Shown one piece after another: positions 1 through 12,873 of a DNA stretch of 64,000 bases. Position numbers and translations under genes: made by a program. The stretch is from positions 1,798,001 to 1,862,000 of the forward strand of contig NZ_CP011254.1 in the NCBI RefSeq assembly GCF_001006005.1, read 5' to 3'. Below the pieces are notes generated by a model. The model saw only the letters and a list, made by a program, of their open reading frames with translations. It ran no database searches and was not told where the DNA came from. How positions within the stretch are numbered: position 1 is the stretch's first letter; every line of letters starts with the position of its first letter. The stretch comes from Serratia fonticola (lineage in GTDB: Bacteria > Pseudomonadota > Gammaproteobacteria > Enterobacterales > Enterobacteriaceae).

Positions 1-66
1 GGACACTCGGGGGGAAATTCTCATGAAACAACATCAGATAAAGCAACCAGTAAGAATAAAAATCAA

Positions 67-1431
67 TTACTTACCAATACAGAAGCTGGAGAAGATGCGC
101 CCGAGCAGGTCATCGGAGGTAAACTCCCCGGTGATTTCGCTCAATGCCTGCTGTGCCAACCGCAGTTCTTCGGCCAGCAGTTCCCCCGCGTAAGCGCTCA
201 CTAACTGTTCTTTACCCTGCACCAGATGCTGTGCCGCCTGCTCCAGTGCTTGCAAGTGGCGGCGGCGGGCCAGGAAGCCGCCTTCCATATTGCTGGTGAA
301 GCCCATGCTCTGCTTCAGATGTTCGCGCAGCAGGTCGATCCCCTCACCGGTACGCGCCGACAGGCGAATAAGTGAGTGACCATTTACTTCGCTCAGGCCC
401 AATGTCTCGCCGGTAATGTCGGCTTTGTTGCGCACGACGGTGATCGGCAAGGTACTTGGCAGGCGTGCCATAAACTCTGGCCAGATCTCGGCGGGTTCGG
501 TGGCGGCGGTGGTGGTGCCATCCACCATAAACAGCACGCGATCCGCCTGTTCGATCTCATTCCAGGCACGTTCGATGCCGATACGCTCAACTTCGTCGCT
601 GGCTTCCCGCAGCCCGGCGGTATCGATGATGTGCAGTGGCATGCCATCGATATGAATATGTTCGCGCAATACATCGCGCGTGGTGCCTGCAATGTCGGTG
701 ACGATGGCCGCTTCACGCCCTGCCAGCTCATTGAGCAGGCTGGATTTCCCGGCGTTGGGCCGCCCGGCGATCACTACCTTCATCCCTTCACGCAGCAGGC
801 TGCCTTGACGCGCCTCGGCCCGCACGCCGTCCAGATCGTCCATCACGCCGTTCAGTTGGGCTTCGATTTTGCCATCCGAAAGGAAGTCGATCTCCTCATC
901 CGGGAAGTCGATCGCCGCTTCTACATAGATGCGCAGGTGAGTGAGCGCTTCCACAAGCTGATGGATACGGAGGGAAAAAGCACCTTGCAACGAGTTCATG
1001 GCTGAACGGGCTGCCTGTTCGGAACTGGCATCGATCAGATCGGCAATGGCTTCGGCCTGGGCCAGATCCAGCTTGTCATTGAGGAAAGCGCGCTCCGAGA
1101 ACTCCCCTGGGCGGGCAATCCGCACGTCTGGCAGCGCCAACACGCGTTTGAGCAGCAGATCGAGGATCACTGGCCCACCGTGGCCCTGCAGTTCCAGCAC
1201 GTCCTCACCGGTAAAGGAATTGGGGCCTGGGAACCACAGTGCGATCCCCTGATCCAGCGTGCTGCCTTCGGTGTCACGGAACGGCAGATAATCGGCATAA
1301 CGTGGCTTAGGCAGTTTACCGAGTACCGCCAGGGCAACGTCCTTGGCTCCGCGGCCTGAAATGCGCAGGATGCCGACACCGCCGCGTCCGGGCGGAGTAG
1401 CAAGAGCAGCGATGGTATCGGTGGTGTTCAT
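67..1431 (-). CDS. mnmE: tRNA uridine-5-carboxymethylaminomethyl modification GTPase MnmE
   Basis: 454 residues, the usual MnmE length. MnmE works with MnmG to place (carboxymethyl)aminomethyl groups on the wobble uridine of certain tRNAs. Visible motifs are the N-terminal folate-binding region ([16 protein letters not shown]), a G domain with GRPNAGKSS (P-loop), DIAGTTRD (G2), DTAGLRE (G3) and NKAD (G4), and the C-terminal CIGK tetrad whose Cys is catalytic. It is last in the leftward rpmH-rnpA-yidD-yidC-mnmE series, as in E. coli, but a strong terminator hairpin lies between yidC and this gene, so it probably also has its own promoter. Confidence 0.97.
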   Translation of the reverse strand: MNTTDTIAALATPPGRGGVGILRISGRGAKDVALAVLGKLPKPRYADYLPFRDTEGSTLDQGIALWFPGPNSFTGEDVLELQGHGGPVILDLLLKRVLALPDVRIARPGEFSERAFLNDKLDLAQAEAIADLIDASSEQAARSAMNSLQGAFSLRIHQLVEALTHLRIYVEAAIDFPDEEIDFLSDGKIEAQLNGVMDDLDGVRAEARQGSLLREGMKVVIAGRPNAGKSSLLNELAGREAAIVTDIAGTTRDVLREHIHIDGMPLHIIDTAGLREASDEVERIGIERAWNEIEQADRVLFMVDGTTTAATEPAEIWPEFMARLPSTLPITVVRNKADITGETLGLSEVNGHSLIRLSARTGEGIDLLREHLKQSMGFTSNMEGGFLARRRHLQALEQAAQHLVQGKEQLVSAYAGELLAEELRLAQQALSEITGEFTSDDLLGRIFSSFCIGK

Positions 1432-1457
1432 AGCGGTTTATCTCTCTGACAATATGC

Positions 1458-1481
1458 AAAAAGGCGGTCTAATGACCGCCT
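1458..1481 (-). terminator. rho-independent terminator after yidC
   Basis: Read on the minus strand, AGGCGGTC / GACCGCCT forms an 8-bp stem with a 4-nt loop, followed by five T residues. It lies between the yidC stop and the mnmE start. Confidence 0.8.
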
Positions 1482-1504
1482 CTACTGGCAACGTGACTGA
1501 TGTC

Positions 1505-1524
1505 GTAGGGGCATAAGCCCCTAC
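1505..1524. repeat. short palindrome GTAGGGGC-ATAA-GCCCCTAC
   Basis: Perfect 8-bp inverted repeat with a 4-nt loop in the yidC-mnmE gap. It shares the GTAGGGGC end with the palindromes at 17710, 17787 and 37927, so it may be a shortened member of that family. Confidence 0.5.
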
Positions 1525-1544
1525 GGGTGTTGCCTAACTCAATA

Positions 1545-3185
1545 CTAGACTTTCTTCTTGTCGCGGCTGTGCAGACCACGTTTTTCCAGCCCGCGGTAAA
1601 TCAGCTGCTGCTGGACGATGGTCACCAGGTTACTGACGATATAGTACAGCACCAGACCAGACGGGAACCACAGGAAGAACACTGTGAAGATCACCGGCAT
1701 AAAGGTCATGATTTTCTGCTGCATCGGGTCAGTCACGGTGGTTGGTGACATCTTCTGGATGAAGTACATGGTCACACCCATCAGCACTGGCAGGATGTAA
1801 TACGGGTCTTGCGCCGACAGGTCATGGATCCACCAGATGAACGGCGCATGACGCAGCTCAACCGAGCCCATCAGCATGTAGTACAAGGCCAGGAAGATTG
1901 GCATCTGGATAACCAGTGGCAAGCAACCCCCTAACGGGTTCACCTTCTCAGCTTTGTACAGCGCCATCATTTCCTGGCTCATACGCTGCTTGTCATCACC
2001 GATACGTTCACGCATCGCCTGCAGTTTTGGCTGCAGCATGCGCATTTTGGCCATCGAGGTGTACTGCGCTTTGGTCAGCGGGTACATGATGCCGCGCACG
2101 ATGAAGGTGATGATGATGATCGAGAAGCCCCAGTTGCCGATGAAACTGTGAATGAACTTCAGTAGTTTGAACAGCGGTTGGGAGATGAACCACAGCCAGC
2201 CGTAATCGACGGTCAGATCCAGATGCGGTGCCAGTTGGGCCATCTGATCTTGCAGCTCCGGGCCAACCCACAGGGTTGCATTCAGCTGCTTCTCAGCGCC
2301 TGGTTGCACAATCACTGGCTCAGCTTTAAAGCCGATGGCAGACAGGTTGGTACCTGGCTTGGAGGTATAGAAAGTGTTGACGCCCTGAGTCTGCGGCACC
2401 CACGCGGTGGCGAAGTACTGTTGCAACATCGCAATCCAGCCGCCTTGGGTGGTGACGTTCAGATTCTCATCCTTGTCGAACGCATACTTTTGGTATTTGT
2501 CTTCACTGGAAGAGTAAGCCGCACCACGGAAGGTGTGCAGTGCAAAGTTGTTGCTGCCGGTGTCACGATGCTTAGGCAAGTCGGTGGTCTGCTTCAACTG
2601 GCCAAACAGGGTCAGCTCCAGCGGAGTCGCGCTTTTGTTGACGATGGAGTAGTCCACGCCAACGGCATAATGGTTACGCTTGAGCACAAAGGTCTTGGTG
2701 AAGACCGAACCGTCTTTGCCGGTAAAGGTCAGCGGAATACGCAGTTCATCCTGGCCATCAGCCAGCGTGAAGGTATCCTGCGCCGCCTCAAACAGAGGAC
2801 GCTCGCCGTTTGCCGGGTTATCCGGGCCGTCTCTGCCTGTCAGGCCGCTTTGTGCCTGGTAGACGAATGACGGGGTGGATTCCAGCAGCGTAAATGGAGT
2901 CGATGAACCCAGGGTATCCGGGTAGGCCAACAGTTTAGCCTGCTCGATATCGCCACCACGGGTATTGATGGTCAGCGACAGCACGTCAGTGTTAACGGTG
3001 ATCAGTTTACCCTGGCCACTGCCTGGTACAGCTGAACTTGCGGCATCACCGGTTGCTGGGTTCGCAGTCTGTTGCGTGGTCTGGGTGGCTACTGGTTGCG
3101 GAGCGTTGTCCACTTGCCAGGCCTGCCAGATCATGAAAGACACGAACAGCAGAGCGATGAGGAGAAGATTGCGTTGCGAATCCAT
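1545..3185 (-). CDS. yidC: membrane protein insertase YidC
   Basis: 546 residues. YidC inserts and folds inner membrane proteins, alone or with SecYEG. The N-terminal segment [20 protein letters not shown] is the first membrane helix. A large periplasmic beta-sandwich domain follows to about residue 350, then the conserved C-terminal helices ([20 protein letters not shown], containing the hydrophilic-groove Arg, and the [21 protein letters not shown] region). The tail is basic ([12 protein letters not shown]), consistent with ribosome contact. It starts 2 bp after the yidD stop, so it is translated from the same mRNA. Confidence 0.97.
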   Translation of the reverse strand: MDSQRNLLLIALLFVSFMIWQAWQVDNAPQPVATQTTQQTANPATGDAASSAVPGSGQGKLITVNTDVLSLTINTRGGDIEQAKLLAYPDTLGSSTPFTLLESTPSFVYQAQSGLTGRDGPDNPANGERPLFEAAQDTFTLADGQDELRIPLTFTGKDGSVFTKTFVLKRNHYAVGVDYSIVNKSATPLELTLFGQLKQTTDLPKHRDTGSNNFALHTFRGAAYSSSEDKYQKYAFDKDENLNVTTQGGWIAMLQQYFATAWVPQTQGVNTFYTSKPGTNLSAIGFKAEPVIVQPGAEKQLNATLWVGPELQDQMAQLAPHLDLTVDYGWLWFISQPLFKLLKFIHSFIGNWGFSIIIITFIVRGIMYPLTKAQYTSMAKMRMLQPKLQAMRERIGDDKQRMSQEMMALYKAEKVNPLGGCLPLVIQMPIFLALYYMLMGSVELRHAPFIWWIHDLSAQDPYYILPVLMGVTMYFIQKMSPTTVTDPMQQKIMTFMPVIFTVFFLWFPSGLVLYYIVSNLVTIVQQQLIYRGLEKRGLHSRDKKKV

Positions 3186-3187
3186 CG

Positions 3188-3445
3188 TTAGTGTTCTCTG
3201 TTATCGTCGGTTTTCGGCGGCACGGGATCATCGCCACCTGGGTTCAAAGGGTGGCATTTTAATACGCGTTTCAATGTCAACCAACTGCCTTTTAACATGC
3301 CAAACCTGCGTAATGCCTCAATTGCGTAATGAGAACATGTCGGCTGGAAGCGACAACGTGGCCCAAGCAGCGGGCTGAGTACGAGCTGATACGCCCGAAC
3401 CAGCCCGATCAGGATGCGGGAGCCTGGCGACAGTGGCGACGCCAT
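3188..3445 (-). CDS. yidD: membrane protein insertion efficiency factor YidD
   Basis: 85 residues with the family signature ([27 protein letters not shown]) and conserved cysteines. YidD is a small amphipathic inner-membrane-associated protein that helps YidC-dependent insertion. Its start lies inside the 3' end of rnpA in another frame (overlap 3409-3445), the arrangement known in E. coli, which suggests translational coupling. Confidence 0.95.
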   Translation of the reverse strand: MASPLSPGSRILIGLVRAYQLVLSPLLGPRCRFQPTCSHYAIEALRRFGMLKGSWLTLKRVLKCHPLNPGGDDPVPPKTDDNREH

Positions 3446-3768
3446 AATTTTTCCAAAGCTTCCGTCAGTGCACGATTATCCAAATCCGCTATCCCTTTTT
3501 TGGCCACCACCACAAAATCCATCGCCGGTAACTCGTGCTGACGTAAACGGAAGCTTTCGCGGGTTAGGCGTTTGATCCGGTTGCGTTCATGCGCGCGTTT
3601 GACGTGTTTTTTGGCGACGGTAAGACCGATGCGGGGATGCCCCAGCTGGTTCAGGCGGCCGAGGATGGTGATTTGCGGCGTGCCAGCCCGTTGTGGCTGC
3701 TGGAAGACGAAAGTGAAATGAGTGGGAGTTAACAAACGTAACTCCCTAGGAAAAGCGAGCTTAACCAC
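3409..3768 (-). CDS. rnpA: ribonuclease P protein component
   Basis: 119 residues, GTG start. This is the basic protein subunit that, with the M1 RNA, removes 5' leaders from pre-tRNAs. The signature [18 protein letters not shown] (the RNR motif) is present near residue 60. The GTG start followed by GTTAAGCT matches the remembered E. coli start. It lies 18 bp after rpmH and overlaps yidD at its 3' end. Confidence 0.97.
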   Translation of the reverse strand: MVKLAFPRELRLLTPTHFTFVFQQPQRAGTPQITILGRLNQLGHPRIGLTVAKKHVKRAHERNRIKRLTRESFRLRQHELPAMDFVVVAKKGIADLDNRALTEALEKLWRRHCRQAPAS

Positions 3769-3786
3769 TCAGCGGGTTAGCTTTTA

Positions 3787-3939
<153 letters not shown>

Positions 3940-4262
3940 CTAAACTTAAATGAAATACTGATAAGTCAAATGCGTTTGGCTACTCGGCGTGAAGATGACC
4001 GACGCCTCAATCGCAATACATAAAGAGGCGGGATTGTAATAATTGTACAGTCCTGAGTCAATTCACATCGCGCTAGCCTACCTGGTTGTCTGCCAATTCG
4101 GAGTAAAATCCGGTGTTGGCCCGTGGTCACCGCAGAATCCTGTCTTGGCTAAATGACTCACCATTAAGGAACCAGGTATCACACGTGGGCGAAGATTATA
4201 CGGACTCGGGGGTAAATCACAAGGATCTCCGTACGATCCTGCGTGTTTTCTGCAAGGATCCG

Positions 4263-4271
4263 CGTGGATAA
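4263..4271 (-). promoter_or_regulatory. DnaA box (one mismatch)
   Basis: CGTGGATAA differs from TGTGGATAA at one base and lies about 100 bp upstream of the perfect box. Confidence 0.5.
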
Positions 4272-4372
4272 CCAGGTATAACCTGTGAAAGGCGCTAAAA
4301 CCCGACCCCGCAGGCTCAGATCTCATCGGTGTCGATCCCGCACTGATTAAAAACTGGCCACTCTTCACGGGC

Positions 4373-4381
4373 TGTGGATAA
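4373..4381 (-). promoter_or_regulatory. DnaA box (perfect)
   Basis: TGTGGATAA is the reverse complement of the consensus TTATCCACA. It sits about 230 bp before the dnaA start and fits DnaA autorepression. Confidence 0.8.
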
Positions 4382-4611
4382 AATGGATCTAATCTGTGAT
4401 GAAGGGGAGGATCTCTTGCGCAGATTGCGCTATGATCCGTCATTCCGATCGCGATCCCAAAACCGGATCGTTAAGGGCATAAACCGTGAAAGGCGGTTCG
4501 CATACCCTACAGGTTTTTCAGCCAATACCGGGCGTGTGTCAAAAATCATGAGTTATAAAAAAGTAGCCTGATTCTTTTCTTTTTATTGATCTTGTTCGAG
4601 TGGAGTCCGCC

Positions 4612-6006
4612 GTGTCACTTTCGCTTTGGCAGCAGTGTCTTGCCCGATTGCAGGATGAGTTACCTGCCACAGAATTTAGTATGTGGATACGCCCATTGCA
4701 GGCGGAACTGAGTGACAATACCCTGGCGCTGTATGCGCCCAATCGCTTTGTGCTGGATTGGGTTCGCGATAAGTACTTAAACAATATCAATGGCCTGTTG
4801 AATGATTTCTGCGGTACGGATGCGCCGCTGTTGCGTTTTGAGGTGGGCAGCAAGCCACTGACACAAACCCTCAGCCAGCCCGTGATGGCCAGCGTCAACA
4901 GCGCTCCGGTAGCCCCGGTGGTGCGCACGGCTGCGCCGTCCCGCCCAAGCTGGGACAACGCGGCACCGCCGCCTGAGCTGTCCTATCGTTCCAACGTCAA
5001 CCCCAAGCACACCTTCGATAACTTCGTTGAGGGTAAGTCTAACCAGCTGGCTCGTGCTGCGGCGCGGCAGGTGGCAGACAATCCGGGGGGCGCTTATAAC
5101 CCACTGTTCCTGTATGGCGGTACCGGCCTGGGTAAAACGCACCTGTTGCATGCGGTAGGCAACGGCATCATGGCGCGTAAGGCCAATGCCAAAGTGGTCT
5201 ATATGCACTCGGAACGCTTTGTGCAGGACATGGTCAAGGCGCTGCAAAATAACGCCATTGAAGAATTCAAACGCTACTACCGCTCGGTGGATGCGTTGCT
5301 GATCGATGATATTCAATTCTTTGCCAACAAAGAGCGTTCACAGGAAGAGTTCTTCCATACCTTTAACGCCCTGTTGGAAGGTAATCAACAGATCATCCTG
5401 ACCTCGGATCGCTATCCAAAAGAGATCAACGGGGTGGAAGATCGTTTGAAATCCCGCTTCGGCTGGGGCCTGACGGTGGCGATCGAGCCGCCGGAGCTGG
5501 AAACCCGCGTAGCGATCCTGATGAAAAAGGCCGACGAGAACGATATCCGTCTGCCGGGCGAAGTGGCGTTCTTTATCGCCAAACGCCTGCGTTCCAACGT
5601 GCGTGAGCTCGAAGGGGCGCTGAACCGGGTGATCGCCAACGCCAACTTTACTGGCCGCGCCATCACCATCGATTTCGTGCGTGAAGCGCTGCGGGATCTG
5701 CTGGCGTTGCAGGAAAAGCTGGTCACCATCGACAATATCCAGAAGACGGTGGCCGAGTACTACAAAATCAAAATCGCGGACCTGCTGTCTAAACGGCGTT
5801 CGCGCTCGGTTGCCCGCCCGCGCCAGATGGCGATGGCATTGGCAAAAGAGCTCACCAACCACAGCCTGCCAGAAATCGGCGATGCGTTTGGTGGCCGCGA
5901 CCATACTACGGTGTTGCACGCCTGCCGGAAGATCGAGCAGCTGCGTGAGGAAAGTCACGACATCAAAGAAGATTTCTCCAATTTAATCAGAACATTGTCG
6001 TCATAG
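4612..6006 (+). CDS. dnaA: chromosomal replication initiator DnaA
   Basis: 464 residues from the GTG at 4612 ([20 protein letters not shown]), the start used in E. coli; an in-frame GTG at 4600 would add four residues. DnaA binds oriC and opens it in the ATP form. Domain I (DnaB/DiaA contact) covers about 1-90, a Pro/Ala-rich linker follows, then the AAA+ domain with Walker [10 protein letters not shown] and Walker B LLIDDIQF, and the C-terminal helix-turn-helix with [14 protein letters not shown]. dnaN follows after 5 bp, so they share a transcript. Confidence 0.98.
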   Translation: MSLSLWQQCLARLQDELPATEFSMWIRPLQAELSDNTLALYAPNRFVLDWVRDKYLNNINGLLNDFCGTDAPLLRFEVGSKPLTQTLSQPVMASVNSAPVAPVVRTAAPSRPSWDNAAPPPELSYRSNVNPKHTFDNFVEGKSNQLARAAARQVADNPGGAYNPLFLYGGTGLGKTHLLHAVGNGIMARKANAKVVYMHSERFVQDMVKALQNNAIEEFKRYYRSVDALLIDDIQFFANKERSQEEFFHTFNALLEGNQQIILTSDRYPKEINGVEDRLKSRFGWGLTVAIEPPELETRVAILMKKADENDIRLPGEVAFFIAKRLRSNVRELEGALNRVIANANFTGRAITIDFVREALRDLLALQEKLVTIDNIQKTVAEYYKIKIADLLSKRRSRSVARPRQMAMALAKELTNHSLPEIGDAFGGRDHTTVLHACRKIEQLREESHDIKEDFSNLIRTLSS

Positions 6007-6011
6007 CCCAT

Positions 6012-7112
6012 ATGAAATTTATCGTTGAACGTGAGCATCTGCTAAAACCGCTGCAACAGGTGAGCAGCCCACTGGGTGGCCGCCCGACGCTGCCAATTCT
6101 GGGTAACCTGCTGCTGCAGGTGACGGAAGGTTCCCTGTTGCTGACAGGTACCGATCTGGAGATGGAGATGGTGGCCCGCGTTGCCCTGTCTCAGCCCCAT
6201 GAAGCGGGCGCGACGACCGTCCCCGCGCGTAAATTCTTTGATATCTGCCGTGGCCTGCCGGAAGGGGCGGAGATTACGGTGATCCTCGAAGGCGACCGTA
6301 TGCTGGTGCGTTCTGGCCGCAGCCGCTTCTCGCTGTCCACGCTGCCGGCGATAGACTTCCCGAATCTGGATGATTGGCAGAGCGAGGTGGAGTTCACCTT
6401 GCCGCAGGCGACGCTAAAGCGCCTGATTGAAGCCACCCAGTTTTCGATGGCTCATCAGGATGTGCGCTATTACCTGAACGGTATGCTGTTTGAAACCGAA
6501 GGGGAAGAGCTGCGTACCGTGGCCACCGACGGCCACCGCCTGGCGGTGTGTTCAATGCCGATTGGCCAACAGTTGCCTACCCATTCGGTGATCGTGCCGC
6601 GTAAAGGGGTGATGGAACTGGTCCGCTTGCTGGACGGTGGTGATACGCCGCTACGGGTGCAGATTGGTAGCAACAACATCCGCGCCCACGTCGGTGACTT
6701 TATCTTCACTTCCAAGCTGGTTGACGGCCGTTTCCCTGATTATCGCCGCGTATTGCCGAAGAACCCGGACAAAACGCTGGAAGCGGGCTGCGACCTGCTC
6801 AAGCAGGCGTTTGCCCGTGCGGCCATTCTGTCGAACGAAAAGTTCCGCGGCGTGCGCCTGTACGTCAGCCAGAACCAGCTCAAGATCACCGCCAACAACC
6901 CGGAGCAGGAAGAGGCGGAAGAGATCCTCGATGTCAGCTATGATGGCACCGAGATGGAAATTGGTTTCAACGTCAGCTATGTGCTGGACGTGCTGAACGC
7001 GCTCAAGTGTGAAGATGTGCGCCTGCTGCTGACCGATTCCGTCTCCAGCGTGCAGATCGAGGACGGTGCCAGTAAGTCTGCCGCCTACGTCGTCATGCCA
7101 ATGCGACTGTAG
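6012..7112 (+). CDS. dnaN: DNA polymerase III beta subunit (sliding clamp)
   Basis: 366 residues, exactly the E. coli length: three repeated clamp domains and the C-terminal VVMPMRL that lines the hydrophobic partner-binding pocket. The clamp holds Pol III and many repair enzymes on DNA. Second gene of the dnaA-dnaN-recF-gyrB run. A 155-bp gap containing a palindromic repeat follows it, whereas in E. coli recF is directly adjacent. Confidence 0.98.
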   Translation: MKFIVEREHLLKPLQQVSSPLGGRPTLPILGNLLLQVTEGSLLLTGTDLEMEMVARVALSQPHEAGATTVPARKFFDICRGLPEGAEITVILEGDRMLVRSGRSRFSLSTLPAIDFPNLDDWQSEVEFTLPQATLKRLIEATQFSMAHQDVRYYLNGMLFETEGEELRTVATDGHRLAVCSMPIGQQLPTHSVIVPRKGVMELVRLLDGGDTPLRVQIGSNNIRAHVGDFIFTSKLVDGRFPDYRRVLPKNPDKTLEAGCDLLKQAFARAAILSNEKFRGVRLYVSQNQLKITANNPEQEEAEEILDVSYDGTEMEIGFNVSYVLDVLNALKCEDVRLLLTDSVSSVQIEDGASKSAAYVVMPMRL

Positions 7113-7152
7113 AAATTATCGGGCTATCTTACTTGCCCCTTTGCGATTGGGC

Positions 7153-7201
7153 AGTGCTCGCAATCCTCACGTACTTTAAGTACGCTGCGGTTGCTGTGCG
7201 C
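7153..7201. repeat. imperfect palindromic repeat in the dnaN-recF gap
   Basis: Core CGTACTTTAAGTACG (7170-7184) is a perfect 7-bp inverted repeat around one base. Flanks GCTCGCAATCCTCA and CTGCGGTTGCTGTGCG extend the pairing imperfectly. It looks like a mobile intergenic palindromic unit; the family is not identified with certainty. Confidence 0.55.
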
Positions 7202-7267
7202 TGGCCGCACGCAAATGACCTGCGACGATAACGCCCTGGATTGTTAGATGATTAAGACAACTACAGT

Positions 7268-8353
7268 ATGGCTCTGACGCGCTTACTGATTAAAGATTTC
7301 CGCAATATCGAAGCTGCCGATCTGGCGCCTGCGCCGGGGTTTAACTTCCTGGTGGGGGCCAACGGCAGCGGCAAGACCAGCGTACTGGAGGCGGTTTATA
7401 CCCTTGGTCATGGGCGCGCGTTTCGCAGCTTGCAGGCCGGGCGAGTGATCCGTCACGATCAGCCGGAGTTTGTGTTGCATGGCCGGATCGAAGGCAGCGG
7501 GCGCGAATTATCGGTAGGATTGAGTAAGAGCCGTCAGGGTGACAGCAAAGTGCGCATCGATGGCAGTGATGGCCATAAAGTGGCAGAGCTGGCACAGCTA
7601 CTGCCCATGCAGTTGATCACCCCCGAAGGTTTTACCCTGCTTAATGGCGGGCCGAAGTATCGGCGTGCCTTCCTGGACTGGGGTTGTTTTCACAACGAAC
7701 CCGGTTTTTTCACCGCCTGGAGCAACCTGAAAAGGTTACTGAAGCAGCGCAATGCCGCGCTGCGCCAGGTCAGTCGCTATGCGCAGATCCGCGCCTGGGA
7801 TCAGGAACTGATCCCGTTGGCCGAGCGTATCAGCGAGTGGCGGGCAGCTTACAGCGACGCAATTGCCGCGGATATCACCGCGACCTGCGCGCAGTTTTTG
7901 CCCGAATTTGCCCTGAGTTTCTCTTTCCAGCGCGGCTGGGACAAAGAGAGCGACTACGGAGAGCTGCTGGAGCGCCAGTTTGAGCGCGACAGGGCGTTAA
8001 CCTATACCGCGGTGGGGCCGCATAAAGCGGACTTCCGCATTCGTGCCGAAGGCACGCCGGTAGAGGATTTGTTATCGCGCGGTCAGCTTAAACTGCTGAT
8101 GTGCGCATTGCGCTTGGCGCAGGGTGAGTTTCTCACCCGTCAGAGCGGGCGGCGTTGCCTGTATCTGATTGATGATTTTGCCTCCGAGCTGGACACCGGC
8201 CGTCGCCGGTTGCTGGCCGATCGCCTGAAAGCCACCCAGGCTCAGGTTTTTGTCAGTGCGGTAAGCGCTGAACAAGTAACCGACATGATGGGTGAAAAGG
8301 GCAAGATGTTCCGCGTGGAACAAGGTAAAATAGAGGTTCAACCACAGGACTAA
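7268..8353 (+). CDS. recF: DNA replication and repair protein RecF
   Basis: 361 residues. SMC-like ATPase that, with RecO and RecR, loads RecA on gapped DNA. Visible are the Walker [10 protein letters not shown] near residue 30, the ABC-type signature ([10 protein letters not shown]) and the Walker B/D-loop region [12 protein letters not shown]. gyrB starts 18 bp later. Confidence 0.97.
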   Translation: MALTRLLIKDFRNIEAADLAPAPGFNFLVGANGSGKTSVLEAVYTLGHGRAFRSLQAGRVIRHDQPEFVLHGRIEGSGRELSVGLSKSRQGDSKVRIDGSDGHKVAELAQLLPMQLITPEGFTLLNGGPKYRRAFLDWGCFHNEPGFFTAWSNLKRLLKQRNAALRQVSRYAQIRAWDQELIPLAERISEWRAAYSDAIAADITATCAQFLPEFALSFSFQRGWDKESDYGELLERQFERDRALTYTAVGPHKADFRIRAEGTPVEDLLSRGQLKLLMCALRLAQGEFLTRQSGRRCLYLIDDFASELDTGRRRLLADRLKATQAQVFVSAVSAEQVTDMMGEKGKMFRVEQGKIEVQPQD

Positions 8354-10786
<2,433 letters not shown>

Positions 10787-10803
10787 CGCCTTATTTGGCT
10801 ATT

Positions 10804-10839
10804 AAAAATCCGCGCCGGTTCGCCCGCGCGGATTTTTTT
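10804..10839 (+). terminator. rho-independent terminator after gyrB
   Basis: Stem TCCGCGC (10809-10815) / GCGCGGA (10826-10832), followed by seven T residues. The flanking A and T runs extend it, so it could also work in reverse. Confidence 0.9.
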
Positions 10840-10911
10840 ATGCCGTTTTTAGCACTAACAAGGCAAGCTGAAACGCGTTAGCATGAGAAAAAACCACTGG
10901 GAGACGCTCGA

Positions 10912-11727
10912 ATGGCTATTGAACTGATTGCAATTGATATGGACGGCACGCTGCTCAATCCGCAGCACCAGATTACGCCAGCGGTAAAACAGGCGCTGAC
11001 CGCCGCGCGCGCTAAAGGCGTGCATGTGGTGCTGGCTACCGGGCGGCCTTATGTTGGCGTGCAGGACTACCTGCGTCAGTTGGATATTCAGGGTGAGGGC
11101 GATTTCTGCATCACCTATAACGGTGCCCTGGTGCTGAAGGCGACGGACGGGACCTGCGTGCTGCAAGAAACGCTCGGTTTTGACGATTACCTCTATTTTG
11201 AGCAGTTGGCACGGGAGCTTGGCGTTCATTATCAGGCGTTTGATTTCGAAACCCTCTACACACCGAATAAAGACATTGGCAAATATACCGTCCATGAATC
11301 CCAAATGACCGGTATCCCACTGAAATACCGCAGCGTGGAAGAGATGGATCGCACCATACGCTTCCCGAAGGTGATGATGATTGATGAGCCTGCCTTGCTG
11401 GACACCGCGATAGCCCGCTTGCCCGCAGAAGCCTGGGATCGCTACACCATTATGAAAAGCGCCCCTTACTTCCTGGAGATCCTGCATAAGAATGTTGATA
11501 AGGGCGCGGGCGTCAGAATGCTGGCCGAACATTTGGGCATCAAGCAGGAAAACGTGATGGCGTTAGGCGATCAGGCTAATGATATTGCGATGATCGAGTA
11601 TGCTGGGATGGGCGTAGCGATGGGCAATGCTATTACAGAATTAAAGGAAATTGCCCAGCACGTGACCGGCACCAATACCGAAGACGGCGTCGCACTGGCA
11701 ATTGAGAAGTTTGTGCTGAACGTTTAA
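10912..11727 (+). CDS. yidA: sugar-phosphatase YidA (HAD, Cof-like)
   Basis: 271 residues. HAD-superfamily IIB phosphatase acting on small phosphorylated sugars in vitro. Motif I is DMDGTLL near the N terminus, motif II falls in the LATGRP region, and motif III/IV is the GDQANDIAMIEYAG block near residue 222. The start is supported by a GGGAG ribosome site. It stands between two hairpins and appears monocistronic. yidB, which lies between gyrB and yidA in E. coli, is absent. Confidence 0.93.
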   Translation: MAIELIAIDMDGTLLNPQHQITPAVKQALTAARAKGVHVVLATGRPYVGVQDYLRQLDIQGEGDFCITYNGALVLKATDGTCVLQETLGFDDYLYFEQLARELGVHYQAFDFETLYTPNKDIGKYTVHESQMTGIPLKYRSVEEMDRTIRFPKVMMIDEPALLDTAIARLPAEAWDRYTIMKSAPYFLEILHKNVDKGAGVRMLAEHLGIKQENVMALGDQANDIAMIEYAGMGVAMGNAITELKEIAQHVTGTNTEDGVALAIEKFVLNV

Positions 11728-12057
11728 TGCCTGCCAGCCCCCTTCCCTGGGGGCTTAAGATGCTGCCTGGTAAATCAGGTATTAACGCCTCATGGTTGAC
11801 GGCCTGCGGGTGTTATTTCTTTACTGAAATAACTAAGTCGCTCCTAAAAGAATATTTCTAGTGCGATCATGTTTTATTAATATAAATGTTCTCGTTAATT
11901 AATTGCATTAATTCAAATGGTATAAATAAAAATTATTTTTGCGATCTGTATTTTTTATTGTATTTTAAATGACGAAATAGCTATTTATCACTTCATGTTT
12001 CATTTTAGCTTGTTCACTATATTGTAAAACAACTAATAAAGTTCGTTAGGAGATAAT
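11728..12057. other. AT-rich intergenic region before the acid phosphatase
   Basis: 330 bp. It begins with a GC-rich hairpin (AGCCCCC 11736-11742 / GGGGGCT 11749-11755), a weak terminator for yidA with no T run. A second hairpin is GTTATTTC (11812-11819) / GAAATAAC (11826-11833). From about 11855 to 12045 the DNA is strikingly AT-rich, unlike its surroundings, as seen upstream of acquired or H-NS-silenced genes. No gene seen. Confidence 0.6.
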
Positions 12058-12798
12058 ATGAAAAAAATTATAATTTCATCATTGGCTTATTTTGCCTTGA
12101 CGCAAATATCCTTTGCCGCCAGAGACGTGACGACGACACCGGATTTCTACTATCTTAAGGAAGCGCAGTCTATTGATAGCCTCTCCTTATTGCCCCAGCC
12201 ACCGGCCGTTGATAGCATCGATTTTCTCAATGACAAGGCTCAGTATGACGCCGGTAAGTTACTGAGGGATACGCCAAGAGGCAAGCAAGCTTATAACGAT
12301 GCGCAGATTTACGGCGATGGTATACCACTGGCATTTTTCAGCGCCTTCGGCATGGAAATAACACGGAAGAAAACGCCAGAGTTATATCGCCTGGTAACGA
12401 AAATGCGTGAGGATACCGGTGATTTGGCGACCCGCAGCGCCAAGGAGCATTATATGCGGACCCGGCCTTTTGCATTTTATCATCAGGCGACCTGCCGCCC
12501 GGAAGAAGAAAGTGTGCTATCAACCAACGGTTCTTACCCTTCTGGCCATACGAGTATCGGTTGGGCTACCGCACTCGTGCTGGCGGAGATCAATCCTGTG
12601 CGCCAAGGGGAGATCCTCAAGCGGGGCTATGAGATGGGGCAAAGCCGCGTGATCTGCGGTTATCATTGGCAGAGTGACGTTACCGCCGGGCGCCTGGTGG
12701 GGGCGGCCATTGTGGCACGTTTACACGCCGAGCCAGCGTTTGTCGACCAGTTACAAAAAGCCAAGGCTGAATACCTGCGATTAGCAAAAGCGCCTTAA
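12058..12798 (+). CDS. class A nonspecific acid phosphatase (PhoN/PhoC type)
   Basis: 246 residues. Secreted periplasmic phosphomonoesterase of the PAP2 superfamily. A cleavable signal peptide is visible ([21 protein letters not shown]). The three-part phosphatase signature is complete: KEHYMRTRP (KX6RP), GSYPSGHTS (PSGH) and [13 protein letters not shown] (SRX5HX3D). An AGGAG site precedes the ATG. The upstream AT-rich DNA and its place between yidA and yidR, where E. coli has the dgo genes, suggest a lineage-specific acquisition. The exact substrate range cannot be read from sequence. Confidence 0.93.
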   Translation: MKKIIISSLAYFALTQISFAARDVTTTPDFYYLKEAQSIDSLSLLPQPPAVDSIDFLNDKAQYDAGKLLRDTPRGKQAYNDAQIYGDGIPLAFFSAFGMEITRKKTPELYRLVTKMREDTGDLATRSAKEHYMRTRPFAFYHQATCRPEEESVLSTNGSYPSGHTSIGWATALVLAEINPVRQGEILKRGYEMGQSRVICGYHWQSDVTAGRLVGAAIVARLHAEPAFVDQLQKAKAEYLRLAKAP

Positions 12799-12873
12799 AC
12801 CTGGGTGGTGTGAAACAGCCAAGCCGATCGGGTACTATGGCGGTTCTATGCCAGCCGGTATACAGGAGCCGCC

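Noticed and set aside
22..66. Start of a rightward gene at ATG 22
   Set aside because: The frame enters mnmE antisense sequence without ribosome site or recognisable product; nothing supported in the first 66 bp.
393..1252. Several open frames overlapping mnmE on both strands
   Set aside because: Shadows of mnmE with low-complexity, motif-free translations.
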